The notes: a model not told the origin generated them from the letters alone. DNA of 52,200 nt from Sinorhizobium meliloti 4H41 (GCF_000375585.1 NZ_AQWP01000019.1:1-52200); one strand, 5' to 3'; numbered from the stretch's first letter, positions 18,736-28,726 are shown. Numbers and translations: made by a program.

Positions 18736-19059
18736 TCATTCGACGACGCAATCGTCAGCCTTCGCGGCGGCTGTCTGCTCGCCTGACTGCTGAGCTTCGG
18801 CATCCTGCTGCGACGTGGCGAGGTTCTCGTCTCCTCCGCCCTGTTGGTTAGCCAGAGGCATCGTCTGACCGTCCTTGCTCGCAGCATTGTTCCCGGTTTC
18901 CAGCGGGGCTTTGGTTCCGTCCTTTGCGATCCCCGGCTTTTCGGCATTGATGGAGGCGGTGGTGTCCGCCGAAGTACCATCTTTGCAGGCGGCCGTGGCT
19001 GTACCGGATGCGAGGCCCGCAATCGAAATTGCTGTAAGGATCGTAGCGAGTACCTTCAT
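18736..19059 (-). CDS. Small exported protein of unknown function beside the copper locus
   Basis: A 107-aa protein with a clear signal peptide (MKVLATILTAISIAGLASG, cleaved near TATA-A). The mature part is short, hydrophilic, rich in Asp, Gln, Gly and Ala, and has only two cysteines, one near each end (AACKDG and DDCVVE). They could form a disulfide or bind metal. AGGAGATTACA precedes the ATG at 19059. No family is recognised. It is divergent from the arsR gene and on the same strand as the copper genes; a periplasmic role in metal or stress response is a guess from position. Confidence 0.7.
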   Translation of the reverse strand: MKVLATILTAISIAGLASGTATAACKDGTSADTTASINAEKPGIAKDGTKAPLETGNNAASKDGQTMPLANQQGGGDENLATSQQDAEAQQSGEQTAAAKADDCVVE

Positions 19060-19233
19060 TGTAATCTCCTTTATCTCGGAAGCAGATGTGTGAAAACCAA
19101 TCGGCAGGCCGATCGTTCCATCGCTTGCGCGGACCAGGGATTTAAAGCTCAGGAAGCGTGATCTCACTTCGGACTTGCCGATCCGCGTCAGGTCGGCTAC
19201 GCATCAATTCTATTATTGTAGGAAGATTGAAAT

Positions 19234-19599
19234 ATGGAAGAGCGACAAGCCCGATCGTCCTTCGCCGCCCTGTCGCAGGAGACGCGCCTGGGCATTGTGA
19301 GAACACTCGTCGTTGCGGGGCCGGGGGGCATGGCTGCGGGCGCGATAGCAGAAAGGATGGGCGTCTCGCCCTCGAACGTCTCCTTCCACCTGAAGGAACT
19401 GGAACGGACCGGATTGATCGCGCAGAGGCGCGAATCACGCTCGATCGTCTACAGCGCCAGCTACGAAACCCTTGCCGATCTTGTGAAGTTCCTGATGGAG
19501 GACTGTTGTGTCGGACACGCCAGCGTACGTGCATCCTTGAACGGGCCCAAACCGTGTAGCGTGGCATCCTCCGGGCCGACCGAAGGCGGGAACGGCTGA
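19234..19599 (+). CDS. arsR: ArsR-family metalloregulator with C-terminal vicinal cysteines
   Basis: A 121-aa winged helix-turn-helix repressor (FAALSQETRLGIVRTL, then the recognition helix MGVSPSNVSFHLKELERTG). It lacks the ELCVCDL As(III) site of classical ArsR. Instead it has Cys91-Cys92 (LMEDCCVGH) and Cys108 near the C-terminus, like the Acidithiobacillus ferrooxidans-type ArsR, which senses As(III)/Sb(III) through C-terminal Cys residues. It is followed after one base by an MFS exporter, so the pair forms a single operon. Arsenic/antimony sensing is likely but not certain. Confidence 0.82.
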   Translation: MEERQARSSFAALSQETRLGIVRTLVVAGPGGMAAGAIAERMGVSPSNVSFHLKELERTGLIAQRRESRSIVYSASYETLADLVKFLMEDCCVGHASVRASLNGPKPCSVASSGPTEGGNG

Positions 19600-19600
19600 T

Positions 19601-20806
19601 ATGAAGTCCGGGATCCCCGCGGGCATCGTCGCCGCACTCGGCCTCACCCAGATCATCGGCTATGGCACGCTCTATTACAGCTTCAGCATTCTAGCGCCCG
19701 GAATGGCACGCGACCTCGGCCTGACCGTCGAGCAAGTGTTCGGCGTGTTTTCCGCTTCGCTGCTGGTGGGCGGCCTTTCGGCTCCTCTCGTTGGGGGATG
19801 GATGGATCGGTTCGGCGCCGCGACGATTATGACTTCCGGCTCGGCCGTCTCCGCCCTGGCTCTTTTGCTGTGCGCCTGGTCGCCCTCGACGGCCGTGTTC
19901 GCCATTGCCATAGTCCTCCTGGAAGTGGCCTCCGGCATGGTGCAATATCAGGCGGCCTTTGCGGCACTTGTGGAAATTCGTCCCAAGGCGGCTTCACGCA
20001 GCATCACCTATCTGACGTTGATCGGAGGCTTCGCTTCGACGATCTTCTGGCCGATTGCCGCAACCCTTGGAGAGTTTCTCTCGTGGCGCGAAATCTACAT
20101 CGCTTATGCGGCGTTGAACCTGCTCGTCTGCCTCCCGCTGCATCGCTGGATCATGCGAAGCCGGACGTCTGCAGCGATCGAATCCGCCGGCCTGGACCGG
20201 GAAGCGATTGCCGGCGCGCTTCCGGCACAGGCCAGACGGCGTGGCATGCTTCTCGTATCGTTAGCCTTTGCCCTACAGGGATTCACACTTTCCGCGATAC
20301 TGACGCATATGGTTCCGATGCTGGGAACGATCGGCTTCGGGGCGGCAGCCGTGATGATCGGCTCGCTCTTCGGACCGTCACAGGTTCTGAGCAGGCTCGT
20401 CAACATGACATTCGGCGCAAACTTGCTGCCGCCCATGCTCGCGACCCTGTCCGCCACGCTCATCGTAGCGGGTGTCGTCATCCTCGGTCTTTCCGGAACC
20501 TGGCTGCCCGGGGCTGTGGTCTTCGCGATCTGTCTCGGTCTCGGATCGGGCATCAACAGCATCGCGCAGGGATCGCTTCCGCTCTGGCTGTTCGGATCGG
20601 CCGGTTACGGTGCGATAACGGGAAGAATGGCCGCCGCACGGCTGGCGGCGGGCGCGATGGCACCCTTTGTCTTTTCCGTCCTGATGGAACGTTTCGGCAC
20701 TGATGTCGCCTTGTTGGCCAATGCCGGCCTAGGCGCGGTCGGCATGGGCGCCTTCGTGGCGGTGGCATCGGCCGCCAAGCGTCGGCCGGATGCTCTCACT
20801 CTTTGA
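19601..20806 (+). CDS. MFS transporter paired with ArsR (possible arsenite/antimonite or organoarsenical exporter)
   Basis: A 401-aa major facilitator with about 12 hydrophobic segments. It has the motif-A-like loop GGWMDRFGAATIMTSG between TM2 and TM3, and the N-terminal segment GLTQIIGYGTLYYSFSIL. It starts one base after the arsR stop, so expression should follow that repressor. MFS proteins next to ArsR regulators in rhizobia and agrobacteria include ArsK-type As(III)/Sb(III) exporters and ArsJ; this protein could be one of these, but no transport residue can be named from sequence. It is convergent with the L,D-transpeptidase gene. Confidence 0.75.
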   Translation: MKSGIPAGIVAALGLTQIIGYGTLYYSFSILAPGMARDLGLTVEQVFGVFSASLLVGGLSAPLVGGWMDRFGAATIMTSGSAVSALALLLCAWSPSTAVFAIAIVLLEVASGMVQYQAAFAALVEIRPKAASRSITYLTLIGGFASTIFWPIAATLGEFLSWREIYIAYAALNLLVCLPLHRWIMRSRTSAAIESAGLDREAIAGALPAQARRRGMLLVSLAFALQGFTLSAILTHMVPMLGTIGFGAAAVMIGSLFGPSQVLSRLVNMTFGANLLPPMLATLSATLIVAGVVILGLSGTWLPGAVVFAICLGLGSGINSIAQGSLPLWLFGSAGYGAITGRMAAARLAAGAMAPFVFSVLMERFGTDVALLANAGLGAVGMGAFVAVASAAKRRPDALTL

Positions 20807-20845
20807 CGCTGCGTTGCCTCAACCTGGTCCGGAGTCGACTGAGGT

Positions 20846-21823
20846 TCAGTCGGTGAACTCGGCGACCAACCCCGGCTTGACCATCGCCGCCAGTTCCTCG
20901 GCGTCCCAGTTCGTCAGACGAACGCACCCGTGTGACTGGGCTTTATCGATCAAGGACGGTTCGGGCGTGCCGTGGATTCCATAGGTGGGCTCCGTCAGAT
21001 CGATCCAGACGGTTCCCACCGGATTGTTGGGGCCTTTGGGAAGGGTCAGGGGCTTGTTGTTGTCGCCCTGCTTGAAGTTGACATCGGGGTCGTATTCGTA
21101 AGGGGGCATTCGCGCGACCCCCTTGACCTTGTGGATGCCCGTGGGGGAGGGGGTCCCTTCGCTGCCGATGGAGGCAGGATAGGCAGCGAGTGGCGAACCA
21201 TCTTCGGCGAATGCCAGAACTTGCCCCGTACGTTTGCGCACTTCTATCCTTTTGACCGCGCCTTCCTTCGGGGCGCCGGGCTTTGCAACCCAGACCGTTT
21301 CCCCGACGGTAAACGACGCACCTGGATTCAGCGCCTTCAGAAGGTCGACGTCCATGTGAAACCGTTCGGACAACCTCTCCTCGACGCTCGTATAGCCGAG
21401 GTGATCCATCTTGGCCTGCTTGGAATAGTCGTCGGGAATCTCGTCGACGAGATCCTTGGCATCCTCTTTCGTGATGACATAGGACTGAATGACAGGCCGA
21501 TCCTGCGAAAGCCGGCTGACGACTTCAGGGTCCAGCCTTCCATCGACGGGAAGACGTTGCATGGCCTCGAATCCCGCAACGGCCTTGGTTACATTCTCGC
21601 CGTAGTAGCCGTCGATTACCCCGGGAGAGGCCCCCGCGCGATCCAAGAGGATCTGGAGATGGACGATGGCGGGATCCGGGTGAGGCGGCTCTTTCGGCGG
21701 CCTTTCCGGCGCGATCCCGGCAATCGGCGCGTTGTTGACGGCTTCCGGCTGAAGGTCTTCAGCGCTGGCGGTGGAATGGAGGCCCAGTGACAGGGCGGTT
21801 GCGACAAGGATGATGTTCTTCAT
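20846..21823 (-). CDS. L,D-transpeptidase (YkuD) with peptidoglycan-binding domain
   Basis: A 325-aa exported protein. The signal peptide is MKNIILVATALSLGLHSTASA. A peptidoglycan-binding_1 domain (about 50-105) contains LQILLDRAGASPGVIDGYYG. A LysM-like stretch follows (about 155-181, FHMDVDLLKALNPG). The YkuD catalytic domain is C-terminal, with YGIHGTPEPSLI and SHGCVRLTN (nucleophile Cys300). It makes 3-3 crosslinks in peptidoglycan or attaches proteins to it. An ATG two codons upstream (21829) is an alternative start; neither has a strong Shine-Dalgarno. All catalytic residues are present. Confidence 0.9.
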   Translation of the reverse strand: MKNIILVATALSLGLHSTASAEDLQPEAVNNAPIAGIAPERPPKEPPHPDPAIVHLQILLDRAGASPGVIDGYYGENVTKAVAGFEAMQRLPVDGRLDPEVVSRLSQDRPVIQSYVITKEDAKDLVDEIPDDYSKQAKMDHLGYTSVEERLSERFHMDVDLLKALNPGASFTVGETVWVAKPGAPKEGAVKRIEVRKRTGQVLAFAEDGSPLAAYPASIGSEGTPSPTGIHKVKGVARMPPYEYDPDVNFKQGDNNKPLTLPKGPNNPVGTVWIDLTEPTYGIHGTPEPSLIDKAQSHGCVRLTNWDAEELAAMVKPGLVAEFTD

Positions 21824-21888
21824 GAACATCAAATGGCCAGCCGGCCCGACTTGTTCCGCCCGCTGATTTCCTTGCCCTCGGCAGTGGA

Positions 21889-21913
21889 TGCGGCGTGCGT
21901 CTCGCACGCCGCA
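21889..21913 (-). terminator. 11-bp stem-loop after the betaine-binding protein gene
   Basis: TGCGGCGTGCG (21889-21899) pairs exactly with CGCACGCCGCA (21903-21913) over a TCT loop. It lies 14 bp past the stop of the binding-protein gene on the minus strand. No strong U-run follows. Confidence 0.65.
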
Positions 21914-21927
21914 CGGGCGCAAGGCCG

Positions 21928-22929
21928 TCAGAGCGCCGCTTTGATCTTCTCGGCGGCTTCAGCCGAGACCCACTTCGACCACATGTCTTCGTTCTCTTCG
22001 AGGAAGCGCTTCGCACCTTCTTCACCGCTGGCCTGATTGTCGGTCATCCAGGCCATGAGCTGGCTGACGGTATCGTTGCTCCAGGAGCGCTTGGTCAGAT
22101 AGTCCATGACCTCGGGACCGACCCGCTCGGAGAAGGGCTTGGCAACCAGCGTCACGATCGTGTCGACCGGCCATGCATTCGGCTTGGGGTCGGGGCAATC
22201 CGCTACGGTGTTGCAGCGCTTCCATTCGGCCGCGTCATGGGGCACGCCGGGGTCCAGCTTGACCATCTTGTATTTGCCGAGCAGGGCGGTAGGAGACCAG
22301 TAATAGGTAAGAAGACCCTCCTTGCGTTCATAGGCCTTGGCGATGGCCCCGTCCAGGCCGGCAGCAGAGCCGGTGTCGACTAGGGTGAAGCCCGCCTTCT
22401 CGCCGTCGAACGCGCTGAAAAGCTGCGTCGTCACCACCGTGCCGCCCCAGCCTTGCGGTCCGTTCAGGATCGCGCCCTTGCTGGGGTCCTCGGGGGCCGG
22501 AAAGAGCTCGGGGTGCTTCAGCGCGTCGCCGATCGTCTTGATGTCGGGGTGTGCGTCGGCGAGGTATTGGGGGATCCACCATCCCTGGACGCCGCCGTCC
22601 GGCAGCGGTGAGCCGACTGTGATGATACGACCGTCGTCCTGGCCTTTCTTGACGACATCGGGCAGGAGGTCGATCCACGCCTCCGGCGCGATATCGGGCT
22701 GGCCCTTTTCGGCCATGGAGGTGATCGTGGGCACGGTGTCGCCGATCGTGATCTCGGCACTGCAGCCGTAGCCTTCATTGAGAATGAACTTGTCCAGGTT
22801 GGAGAGGACCTCGGCACTCTGCCAGTTCATACTGGCAATGGTGACGCTCCCGCACTCGGCGGCATTCGACGCCGATGCTCCTGCGATGAGGCCAAGCATC
22901 AGACATGTCGACGCAAGCAGCTTTTTCAT
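21928..22929 (-). CDS. Glycine/proline betaine ABC transporter substrate-binding protein (OpuAC/ProX family)
   Basis: A 333-aa periplasmic protein with signal peptide (MKKLLASTCLMLGLIAGASA). The OpuAC fold is visible: VTIASMNWQSAEVLSNLD, then TITSMAEKGQPDIAPEAWID and LLTYYWSPTALLGKYKMVKL, with Trp and Tyr residues of the kind that form the quaternary-ammonium cage. No permease or ATPase is adjacent, so it must work with transporter parts encoded elsewhere. It lies downstream of the TetR gene, next to a betaine demethylase, which points to uptake of the compound that enzyme degrades, such as stachydrine or a related betaine. Confidence 0.85.
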   Translation of the reverse strand: MKKLLASTCLMLGLIAGASASNAAECGSVTIASMNWQSAEVLSNLDKFILNEGYGCSAEITIGDTVPTITSMAEKGQPDIAPEAWIDLLPDVVKKGQDDGRIITVGSPLPDGGVQGWWIPQYLADAHPDIKTIGDALKHPELFPAPEDPSKGAILNGPQGWGGTVVTTQLFSAFDGEKAGFTLVDTGSAAGLDGAIAKAYERKEGLLTYYWSPTALLGKYKMVKLDPGVPHDAAEWKRCNTVADCPDPKPNAWPVDTIVTLVAKPFSERVGPEVMDYLTKRSWSNDTVSQLMAWMTDNQASGEEGAKRFLEENEDMWSKWVSAEAAEKIKAAL

Positions 22930-23026
22930 TACACTGTTCCCTCTTCTTTTTGCGGCGTCTTTTCGGAAGAGCAGGGTGCCGCGTCTACCCGCTCCTGCCT
23001 CGCTCGTTCTTTATCGCCCTCTGTCG

Positions 23027-23653
23027 CTATCCGGAGTAGCCGTGCCGGGCGAAGAAGCGGTCAAGCTCTCTCTGCTCCGGAGCTTGTCCGGTGAAGATCT
23101 CCACATATTCCGGAATGCGCTTCATCCGCACGGATACGTCTTCCTTCGTCTGCATCGAGATGTAGCCAATCTGCACGAGATAAATCGTGCGCGCACGCAC
23201 ATCGGCCCGCGCCTCCCCATGCCCGAACCGCAGGAACATGCGCGTGAGCGCGTCGAGTCGCTGCTGATCGGCGCTTTGGACTTCCGCAAGAATTTCAGGC
23301 GACTGCAGGGCCCAGCTTCGCACCGCGAACTCGAACTGAGAATCGAACAGACCGCCATCAAGCCAGCAGTCGAAAACGTTGAGCATCGCTTCGGCAATCG
23401 TCTCGGCATAGGCCTCGGACTGTCTTACCAGATTGCCCGTGTTCTTTTCGCGCCAGCGCGAGACGAGCCTGTCGAGCAGTTCCTCGCGGTCCTTGAAAAA
23501 CCAGTAAAAGCTCGTCCGCGACAGATTGAGCTTCTTCGCAAGCGGCTGGATCTTCACCGCATCAATGCCGGCATCGAGCAGGGATTCGTAGGCTGCTCCA
23601 AGCCAGACATCCGGGGAACCGCGCCAGCCGCTGTCGCTCGTGATGTGCTCCAT
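23027..23653 (-). CDS. TetR-family regulator of the betaine demethylase locus
   Basis: A 208-aa regulator. The N-terminal TetR helix-turn-helix is at about 18-60 (AGIDAVKIQPLAKKLNLSRTSFYWFFKDREELLDRLV). The C-terminal ligand domain is helical. It is transcribed divergently from the demethylase gene; the 143-bp gap contains two inverted copies of an 18-bp sequence, its likely operators. On the same strand it is followed by the betaine-binding protein. It probably represses both directions until the betaine or a demethylation product is present. The ligand is inferred from neighbours only. Confidence 0.85.
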   Translation of the reverse strand: MEHITSDSGWRGSPDVWLGAAYESLLDAGIDAVKIQPLAKKLNLSRTSFYWFFKDREELLDRLVSRWREKNTGNLVRQSEAYAETIAEAMLNVFDCWLDGGLFDSQFEFAVRSWALQSPEILAEVQSADQQRLDALTRMFLRFGHGEARADVRARTIYLVQIGYISMQTKEDVSVRMKRIPEYVEIFTGQAPEQRELDRFFARHGYSG

Positions 23654-23691
23654 CGTCGCTATTTAGCAGATCGACGGGTACCCCCGCAAGA

Positions 23692-23757
23692 AAAATGTAC
23701 ATCAGTGTCTCCGACCCTGACTTCAATGCCTGATTTGTTGACACATGTGTACATTTT
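23692..23757. promoter_or_regulatory. Paired inverted 18-bp operator between tetR and the demethylase gene
   Basis: Site A (23692-23709) reads AAAATGTACATCAGTGTC. Site B (23740-23757), read on the minus strand, is AAAATGTACACATGTGTC. They match at 15 of 18 positions and face each other across 30 bp. Site B contains the palindrome ACACATGTGT. Each lies about 40 bp before one of the divergent start codons, the expected placement for a TetR operator controlling both genes. Confidence 0.7.
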
Positions 23758-23796
23758 CACTTACGCTGCCGCCACGTCCAAGCCGGAGTCCCGCAA

Positions 23797-25833
23797 ATGC
23801 CGAACGATCCCCTCCTTCAACCGTACCAGCTGAAGCACCTGACGCTGCGCAATCGCATCATCGTAACGGCGCACGAGCCGGCCTATCCGGAGGACGGCAT
23901 GCCGAAGGAGCGCTATCGCGCCTATACGGTGGAGCGCGCGCGGGGCGGCGTGGCGATGACGATGACCGCCGGTTCGGCGGCCGTCTCGAAGGACAGCCCG
24001 CCGGTCTTCAACAATCTGCTTGCCTACAAGGACGAGATCGTGCCGTGGATCAGGGAGATGACCGACGCCGTGCACGAGGAGGGGGCGGCGATCATGATCC
24101 AGCTCACTCATCTCGGCCGGCGCACGCGGTGGGACAAGGGAGACTGGCTCCCGGTCGTCGCTCCCTCGCATCATCGCGAAGCGGCGCATCGCGCCTTTCC
24201 CAAGAAGATCGAAGACTGGGACATCGACAGGATAATCAAGGATTTTGCCGATGCGGCCGAGCGCATGAAGGCCGGCGGTATGGACGGCGTCGAACTCGAG
24301 GCCTACGGTCACCTCATCGACCAGTTCGCCTCGCCATTGACGAACGAACTCGATGGTCCTTACGGCGGCTCGCTCGACAACCGCATGCGCTTCTGTTTCG
24401 ACGTTCTGAAGTCGATCCGGGCACGTGTCGGAGACGAGTTCATCCTGGGCGTGCGATACACGGCCGATGAATGCCTTCCCGGGGGGACGGACAAGGCGGA
24501 AGGTCTTGAGATCTCGAAACGTCTCAAGGAAAGCGGACTTATCGACTACCTGAACATCATTCGCGGCCATATCGATACCGACCCCGGACTGACCGATGTG
24601 ATCCCTATTCAGGGCATGGCCAACTCGCCGCATCTGGACTTCGCCGGCGAGATCCGCGCAGCGACGAATTTCCCGACCTTCCATGCGGCTAAAATCCCCG
24701 ACGTCGCGACCGCGCGCCACGCGATTGCGTCCGGCAAGGTCGACATGGTCGGGATGACCCGCGCCCACATGACCGACCCGCACATCGTCCGCAAGATCAT
24801 CGAGAAGCGGGAGGACGACATTCGCCCCTGCGTAGGCGCGAACTACTGTCTGGACCGCATCTACCAGGGGGGCGCCGCCTATTGCATCCACAATGCTGCG
24901 ACCGGACGCGAGCTGACGATGCCGCACAGCATCGCTAAGGCACACTGTCGCAGGAAAGTGGTCGTCGTCGGGACAGGACCGGCCGGTCTCGAAGCGGCAC
25001 GCGTGGCGGGGGAGCGTGGCCACGAGGTGGTTGTGTTCGAGGCGGCAAGCGACCCCGGCGGCCAGGTCCGCCTGACTGCGCAGAGCCCGCGCCGGCGGGA
25101 AATGATCAGCATCATCGACTGGCGCATGAGCCAGTGCGAAAAGCTCGGCGTCACCTTCCATTTCAATACCTGGGCGGAAGCGGAGGCCATTCAGGCGGAA
25201 AATCCTGATGTCGTCATCATCGCCACCGGCGGGCTTCCGCATACGGAGGTGCTGTCGAGAGGCAACGAGCTGGTCGTGTCGGCGTGGGACATTATTTCCG
25301 GCGATGTGAAGCCGGGCACCAACGTCCTGATTTTCGATGACGCCGGCGACCACGCCGCTCTGCAGGCCGCCGAATTTCTCGCCAATGCCGGCGCAAGGGT
25401 CGAGATCATGACGCCCGACCGCTCCTTCGCGCCGGAGGTCATGGCGATGAACCTCGTGCCTTACATGCGTTCCCTGCAGAAGCTCGATGTGACCTTTACC
25501 GTCACCTACCGTCTGGAAGCGGTCGAAAAGAGCGGCAATCAACTGGTCGCCCATGTCGGCAGCGACTACGGGGGTATCTCCAAACAGCGGACCTTCGACC
25601 AGGTGGTCGTCAATCACGGAACCATCCCGCTCGACGATCTGTACTTCGAGCTGAAGCCCTCCTCCAGCAATCTGGGCGAGATCGCGCACGACCAGCTGAT
25701 CGCCGGGGAACCGCAATCGGTCGTCCGCAACGCGGAGGGCAAGTTCCAGCTCTTCCGGATCGGCGATGCGGTCGCGGCGCGCAACACCCACGCCGCGATC
25801 TACGACGCCCTCCGCCTTCTCAAGGATATCTGA
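23797..25833 (+). CDS. stcD: N-methylproline/stachydrine-type demethylase (NADH:flavin oxidoreductase, DgcA/StcD family)
   Basis: A 678-aa enzyme of the old-yellow/trimethylamine dehydrogenase family. The N-terminal FMN-binding TIM barrel (1-340) is followed by an Fe-S region (345-363) and a C-terminal FAD/NAD(P) Rossmann part (VVVVGTGPAGLEAARVAGER at about 388-407). DgcA and StcD members oxidatively demethylate dimethylglycine or N-methylproline, intermediates of glycine betaine and stachydrine breakdown. The Fe-S region has Cys345, Cys351 and Cys363 (CVGANYC); the position equal to Cys348 of trimethylamine dehydrogenase is Ala. The divergent TetR gene and nearby betaine-binding protein support the pathway. 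Choice between StcD and DgcA is tentative. Confidence 0.82.
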   Translation: MPNDPLLQPYQLKHLTLRNRIIVTAHEPAYPEDGMPKERYRAYTVERARGGVAMTMTAGSAAVSKDSPPVFNNLLAYKDEIVPWIREMTDAVHEEGAAIMIQLTHLGRRTRWDKGDWLPVVAPSHHREAAHRAFPKKIEDWDIDRIIKDFADAAERMKAGGMDGVELEAYGHLIDQFASPLTNELDGPYGGSLDNRMRFCFDVLKSIRARVGDEFILGVRYTADECLPGGTDKAEGLEISKRLKESGLIDYLNIIRGHIDTDPGLTDVIPIQGMANSPHLDFAGEIRAATNFPTFHAAKIPDVATARHAIASGKVDMVGMTRAHMTDPHIVRKIIEKREDDIRPCVGANYCLDRIYQGGAAYCIHNAATGRELTMPHSIAKAHCRRKVVVVGTGPAGLEAARVAGERGHEVVVFEAASDPGGQVRLTAQSPRRREMISIIDWRMSQCEKLGVTFHFNTWAEAEAIQAENPDVVIIATGGLPHTEVLSRGNELVVSAWDIISGDVKPGTNVLIFDDAGDHAALQAAEFLANAGARVEIMTPDRSFAPEVMAMNLVPYMRSLQKLDVTFTVTYRLEAVEKSGNQLVAHVGSDYGGISKQRTFDQVVVNHGTIPLDDLYFELKPSSSNLGEIAHDQLIAGEPQSVVRNAEGKFQLFRIGDAVAARNTHAAIYDALRLLKDI

Positions 25834-25885
25834 CGCCAGGCAGATCCGCCGCCGTGTTCCCCACCTTGAGGCGGGGGCTGGAATC

Positions 25886-25995
25886 TGTGCTCGTCACACG
25901 GATCCGGCAGCGCCGCGTCTGCGGCGCGGGAAGCGTTCTTTCAGCCCGAGGACTTGGTCCGATTGCATTCCTGTGACGAGCACAGGAATGACGAA
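25886..25995. repeat. RIME-like intergenic palindromic repeat, copy 1
   Basis: Contains GCGGCGCGGGAAGCGTTCTTTC (25921-25942), found exactly at 28772-28793, and the perfect palindrome CATTCCTGTG-N5-CACAGGAATG (25966-25990), whose core recurs at 38197-38225. It lies between the demethylase and usg genes, with no coding signal. Such mosaics of short palindromes in intergenic DNA are characteristic of rhizobial genomes. Confidence 0.7.
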
Positions 25996-26073
25996 ATCAA
26001 CAAGCCGCCGCGGGTGGCCCGAATCTCAATAGGCGTCGAGCGGGAGACGCAAGTGCCCTTTCAACGCCGGAAA

Positions 26074-26346
26074 TCAGTGAATGTTGAATTCGCCATCCAC
26101 CTGCCGCCACTCGTTCGGGCCGATCAACCGTTTGTGGGTGAACCGCACGGAGTGGAGCGGCCCGTCTAGATTGGTCTGCCAGAAATCGAGGAACTTTCGC
26201 ATCTGGGGAAATTCCGGTGCGACGTCGTAATCCTGCCAGACATAGGTCTGCAGGACGGATTCGAAATCGGGAATGCGGTAGAGGATATGCGCGGTCGTGA
26301 GACCGTAACCGTTGAGCTGGCGCTCGAGATCCGATGAAAATCGCAT
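26074..26346 (-). CDS. usg: Usg family protein
   Basis: A 90-aa small cytoplasmic protein matching the alphaproteobacterial Usg family: LNGYGLTTAHILYRIPDF, LQTYVWQDYDVAPEFPQMRK and the C-terminal FTHKRLIGPNEWRQVDGEF. The family was named in the Caulobacter trp region; its biochemical role is unknown. It is full length and has no signal peptide or cysteines. It is divergent from groES with about 145 bp to the heat-shock promoter. Nothing here links it to tryptophan genes. Confidence 0.85.
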   Translation of the reverse strand: MRFSSDLERQLNGYGLTTAHILYRIPDFESVLQTYVWQDYDVAPEFPQMRKFLDFWQTNLDGPLHSVRFTHKRLIGPNEWRQVDGEFNIH

Positions 26347-26492
26347 ACTTCATCTCCGTTACATATCATTGGCCGGCTCCCGGCCGATCCTGCGAGGCCC
26401 CGGCATGACCTTAACGTCACAGCGAAATTCAGGTTCCTTTCCAGTCTGTTAGCAGCCGCGTCGAAGCGCTGCTGATTTTTTTGCAGGGACCT

Positions 26493-26521
26493 CTTGAAAT
26501 CCATTTTTTGCCCAACCAGAT
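26493..26521 (+). promoter_or_regulatory. RpoH-type heat-shock promoter of groESL
   Basis: CTTGAA (26493-26498) and CCAGAT (26516-26521) are separated by exactly 17 bp, matching the rhizobial RpoH1-type pattern CTTGAA-N17-CCANAT as I recall it. It is about 100 bp before the groES start. No CIRCE inverted repeat is present, so HrcA control is not expected. Confidence 0.7.
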
Positions 26522-26624
26522 CAACCCGAGCGAAGTGCTCGAACGAGGCTTCGCACCCGTCCGGATTGGTCATCCGGTCCGGGATGGGGAACAAGATCAT
26601 CAATGTTTGTCCATGGAGGAAAAC

Positions 26625-28614
<1,990 letters not shown>

Positions 28615-28624
28615 GCGATCGGTC

Positions 28625-28654
28625 AGGCCCGCCCTTGCCCTCGGGGGCGGGCCT
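28625..28654 (+). terminator. Terminator of groESL
   Basis: AGGCCCGCCC (28625-28634) pairs exactly with GGGCGGGCCT (28645-28654) across a 10-nt loop, 10 bp after the groEL stop. It is followed by CCCTTCC. It is GC-rich with a weak T tract. Confidence 0.75.
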
Positions 28655-28726
28655 CCCTTCCGGGCGGAAACATACTTTCCCTCATACCGCTCGAACGTAT
28701 CGGAGGACTGCAATTTCTCCTCTTCT

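Noticed and set aside
23761..25791. A 676-aa open frame antisense to the betaine demethylase
   Set aside because: It is an artefact of GC-rich codon use (the third-position bias keeps the opposite strand open). The plus-strand protein has clear family motifs; the antisense one has none.
26400..26620. CIRCE element before groES
   Set aside because: No TTAGCACTC-N9-GAGTGCTAA; the only short inverted repeat (GAGC-N5-GCTC) is too weak.
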